Positions 14,575 to 15,954 of a stretch of DNA of 15,954 nucleotides are shown piece after piece. This DNA is from Anaerolineales bacterium (GTDB lineage: Bacteria > Chloroflexota > Anaerolineae > Anaerolineales > Villigracilaceae): positions 1-15,954 of the forward strand of contig JAEURE010000030.1 of assembly GCA_016789485.1 (NCBI GenBank). The letters are read 5' to 3'. Made by a program: the position numbers and the translations under genes. How positions within the stretch are numbered: the first letter of the stretch is position 1; each line of letters starts with the position of its first letter. A model generated the notes under the pieces. The model was given only the letters and a program-made list of their open reading frames with translations, searched no databases and was not told the DNA's origin.

Positions 14575-15819
14575 ATGCAGGATCGTATTGTTATCACGGG
14601 GATGGGAACAGTCAACCCGCTTGGCTTGAATGTAATTGGAACATGGAATAACTTAATCGAAGGTGTTTCTGGTGTTGGCCCGATTACCTTGTTCGATTCT
14701 CGTGTGGCAAAGTTGCAGGTGCATATTGCTGCCGAGGTGAAGGGATTTAAGCCCGAAGAATATATGGATGCGAAGGAAGCCCGCCGCCGTGACCGCTTTG
14801 AGCAATTTGCGGTGGCAGCTGCGCGGGAGGCTTTGCTTCAATCTGGTTTGGAAATTACTGAAAAAAACGCTGGCAGGATCGGTGTCATTATTTCGTCGGC
14901 GATAGGCGGCTTGCATTCGTTGCAGGAAGCGATTTTAACGAATTATACCGAAGGCCCGAAACGTGTCAGTCCGTTCTTAATTCCAATGTTGATGGCGAAC
15001 GGCGGAGCAGGGATGGCAGCAATTGAGTTTGGTATCAAAGGTCCATGCTTTTCTGTTGCATCTGCTTGTGCCTCTGGTTCAGACGGAATTGGTACTGCGT
15101 TGATGATGCTGCGTACAGGCATGATCGATGCGGCTCTGGCTGGTGCAGCCGAAACAACGATCACATCCACAGGCGTGGCGGCGTTCGACCGCGTGGGCGC
15201 AATGTCTCGCAGGAATGATACCTACTCGATGACACCACAACCGTTCGATAAGAATCGTGATGGGCTGGTGATGGGTGAGGGCGGTGCTGTGCTGGTGCTC
15301 GAACGCGAATCAGATGCGAAGGCGCGCGGCGCAAATATCCTTGCTGAATTGGCAGGCTATGGCGCCACAGCAGATGCGTATCATGTCACTGCACCGCACG
15401 AACATGGGGCTGGCGGTGCAGCGGCCATGCTCATGGCATTATCTTCTGCGAAGGCAAATATTGAAGATGTGGGTTATATCACTGCGCACGGCACTGGGAC
15501 TTTGCTGAACGACCAGGCTGAAACGCGTGCCATCAAAGCGGCTTTTGGTGAACGGGCGTATAAACTTCCGATCTCATCCACAAAATCGATGACGGGGCAT
15601 ATGATGGGTGCTACGGGCGCGTTGGAAGCCATTTTCTGCGTGCAAGCGTTGCGGGAAGGTATTTTGCCGCCTACCATCCACTACGAAACTCCCGACCCAG
15701 AGTGCGATCTGGACTACATCCCGAACAAAGCGCGCGAGGCAAATGTCTCGCTGGTGATCAGCAATGCCTTCGGTTTTGGCGGCCATAATGCCGTTTTGGC
15801 GATCAGAAAATATAGCTAA
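14575..15819 (+). CDS. fabF: Beta-ketoacyl-ACP synthase II (FabF), second copy
   Basis: This 414-residue condensing enzyme is paralogous to the one at 1082-2320. The full catalytic set is present: C165 in SACASG, H305 in TAHGTGT, K337 and H342 in STKSMTGH, and NAFGFGGHN near residue 400. Both proteins share the ends ETPDP-x-CDLDY and SPFLIPM, but the N-terminal 100 residues and the 195-225 region differ widely, so the duplication is not recent. Strong ribosome site GGAGG lies 4 nt before the purine spacer-ATG boundary. It stands apart from other fab genes, after a 214-bp gap and before a new promoter, so it is probably transcribed alone. It may take different chain lengths or act in a secondary pathway; nothing in the sequence decides this. 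Confidence 0.94.
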   Translation: MQDRIVITGMGTVNPLGLNVIGTWNNLIEGVSGVGPITLFDSRVAKLQVHIAAEVKGFKPEEYMDAKEARRRDRFEQFAVAAAREALLQSGLEITEKNAGRIGVIISSAIGGLHSLQEAILTNYTEGPKRVSPFLIPMLMANGGAGMAAIEFGIKGPCFSVASACASGSDGIGTALMMLRTGMIDAALAGAAETTITSTGVAAFDRVGAMSRRNDTYSMTPQPFDKNRDGLVMGEGGAVLVLERESDAKARGANILAELAGYGATADAYHVTAPHEHGAGGAAAMLMALSSAKANIEDVGYITAHGTGTLLNDQAETRAIKAAFGERAYKLPISSTKSMTGHMMGATGALEAIFCVQALREGILPPTIHYETPDPECDLDYIPNKAREANVSLVISNAFGFGGHNAVLAIRKYS

Positions 15820-15827
15820 AGTTTTCC

Positions 15828-15856
15828 TTGTGATATGAGAAAATGCGTGCTATAAT
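15828..15856 (+). promoter_or_regulatory. Promoter of the gene at the right edge
   Basis: TTGTGA (15828-15833) and a perfect TATAAT (15851-15856) are separated by exactly 17 bp. The start near 15863 would leave a leader of about 43 nt that includes AAGGAAG (15892-15898) before the ATG at 15906. This is the best canonical sigma-70-type promoter in the window. Confidence 0.75.
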
Positions 15857-15905
15857 CCGCAGTCGCGAATTTTGGAACCCATATCATAAGTAAGGAAGAA
15901 CGGAC

Positions 15906-15954
15906 ATGGCAGATCTTATCAAGGCCGTTGAGGCCAAAGTCAACGAAAAAATCC
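15906..15954 (+). CDS. Start of a gene cut by the window edge, possibly ribosomal protein L19
   Basis: Sixteen codons are visible, reading MADLIKAVEAKVNEKI, and the next base is C. The ATG follows AAGGAAG at 7 nt and a canonical promoter. The pattern D/N-L-I-K-x-(V/L)-E followed by a charged stretch and Ile-(Pro) resembles the beginning of bacterial L19 (RplS). That would fit a strong single promoter. Too little is visible to be sure, so I leave the symbol blank. Confidence 0.4.
   Translation, partial: MADLIKAVEAKVNEKI

Noticed and set aside
1..15954. CRISPR arrays, tRNA or rRNA genes, insertion sequences, phage genes.
   Set aside because: I saw no regular spaced repeats, tRNA-like cloverleafs, transposase motifs or terminal inverted repeats in reading both strands.

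Overview
The window looks like ordinary chromosomal DNA of a Gram-negative-like, free-living bacterium. Gene content and protein style suggest a Chloroflexota/Anaerolineae genome: short lipoproteins with an SLACQT-type lipobox, YyaL next to MgtC, a fused PabB-PabC, and a ScpA with no ScpB beside it. That placement is my inference from recalled families and was not computed. Most of the window is housekeeping metabolism at close to 50% GC by eye. The acyltransferase gene is clearly AT-richer.

Layout. (1) 1-972: the 3' part of a gene fusing a HAD-type phosphatase domain to a DinB-like metal-binding four-helix domain. (2) 1014-3722: a hairpin, then fabF and fabH (condensing enzymes of type II fatty acid synthesis) and tatA, ending in a strong bidirectional terminator. 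(3) 3731-6428, minus strand: a DUF255/YyaL thioredoxin-like protein followed 10 bp later by an MgtC/SapB membrane protein. (4) 6458-7040: a single lipoprotein gene with its own promoter and terminator. (5) 7040-8761, minus: a bifunctional 4-amino-4-deoxychorismate synthase/lyase for folate synthesis, divergent from a VanZ-like membrane protein at 8774-9154. (6) About 9185-9343: the decayed C-terminal end of a flavin amine oxidase. (7) 9413-12156, minus: an OafA-type acyltransferase with an SGNH domain, preceded by scpA (chromosome segregation). (8) 12191-14360: a molybdopterin cluster moaC - cupin - moaD - moaE, then a GNAT acetyltransferase. (9) 14575-15819: a second FabF paralogue. (10) 15828 to the end: a well-formed promoter and the first 16 codons of a further gene, possibly ribosomal protein L19.

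How the genes work together. FabH starts and FabF extends acyl chains. MoaC makes the cyclic pyranopterin step, and MoaD with MoaE forms molybdopterin synthase. moaA is not in view. The two terminators at 3691-3722 and 7006-7040 each sit between convergent genes and probably serve both. The promoters of scpA and moaC share one symmetric 18-bp element whose two -10 boxes lie 7 to 9 bp from the start codons, which suggests leaderless mRNAs. yyaL has a similar arrangement.

I did not find a clearly new multi-gene system. The points most worth a second look are the HAD-DinB fusion, the symmetric leaderless promoter, the amine oxidase remnant flanked by short direct repeats, the cupin embedded in the moa operon, and the second FabF with a short motif shared between both fabF upstream regions. 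There is no gene-free stretch longer than 300 bases. The largest gaps are 9155-9412 and 14361-14574.
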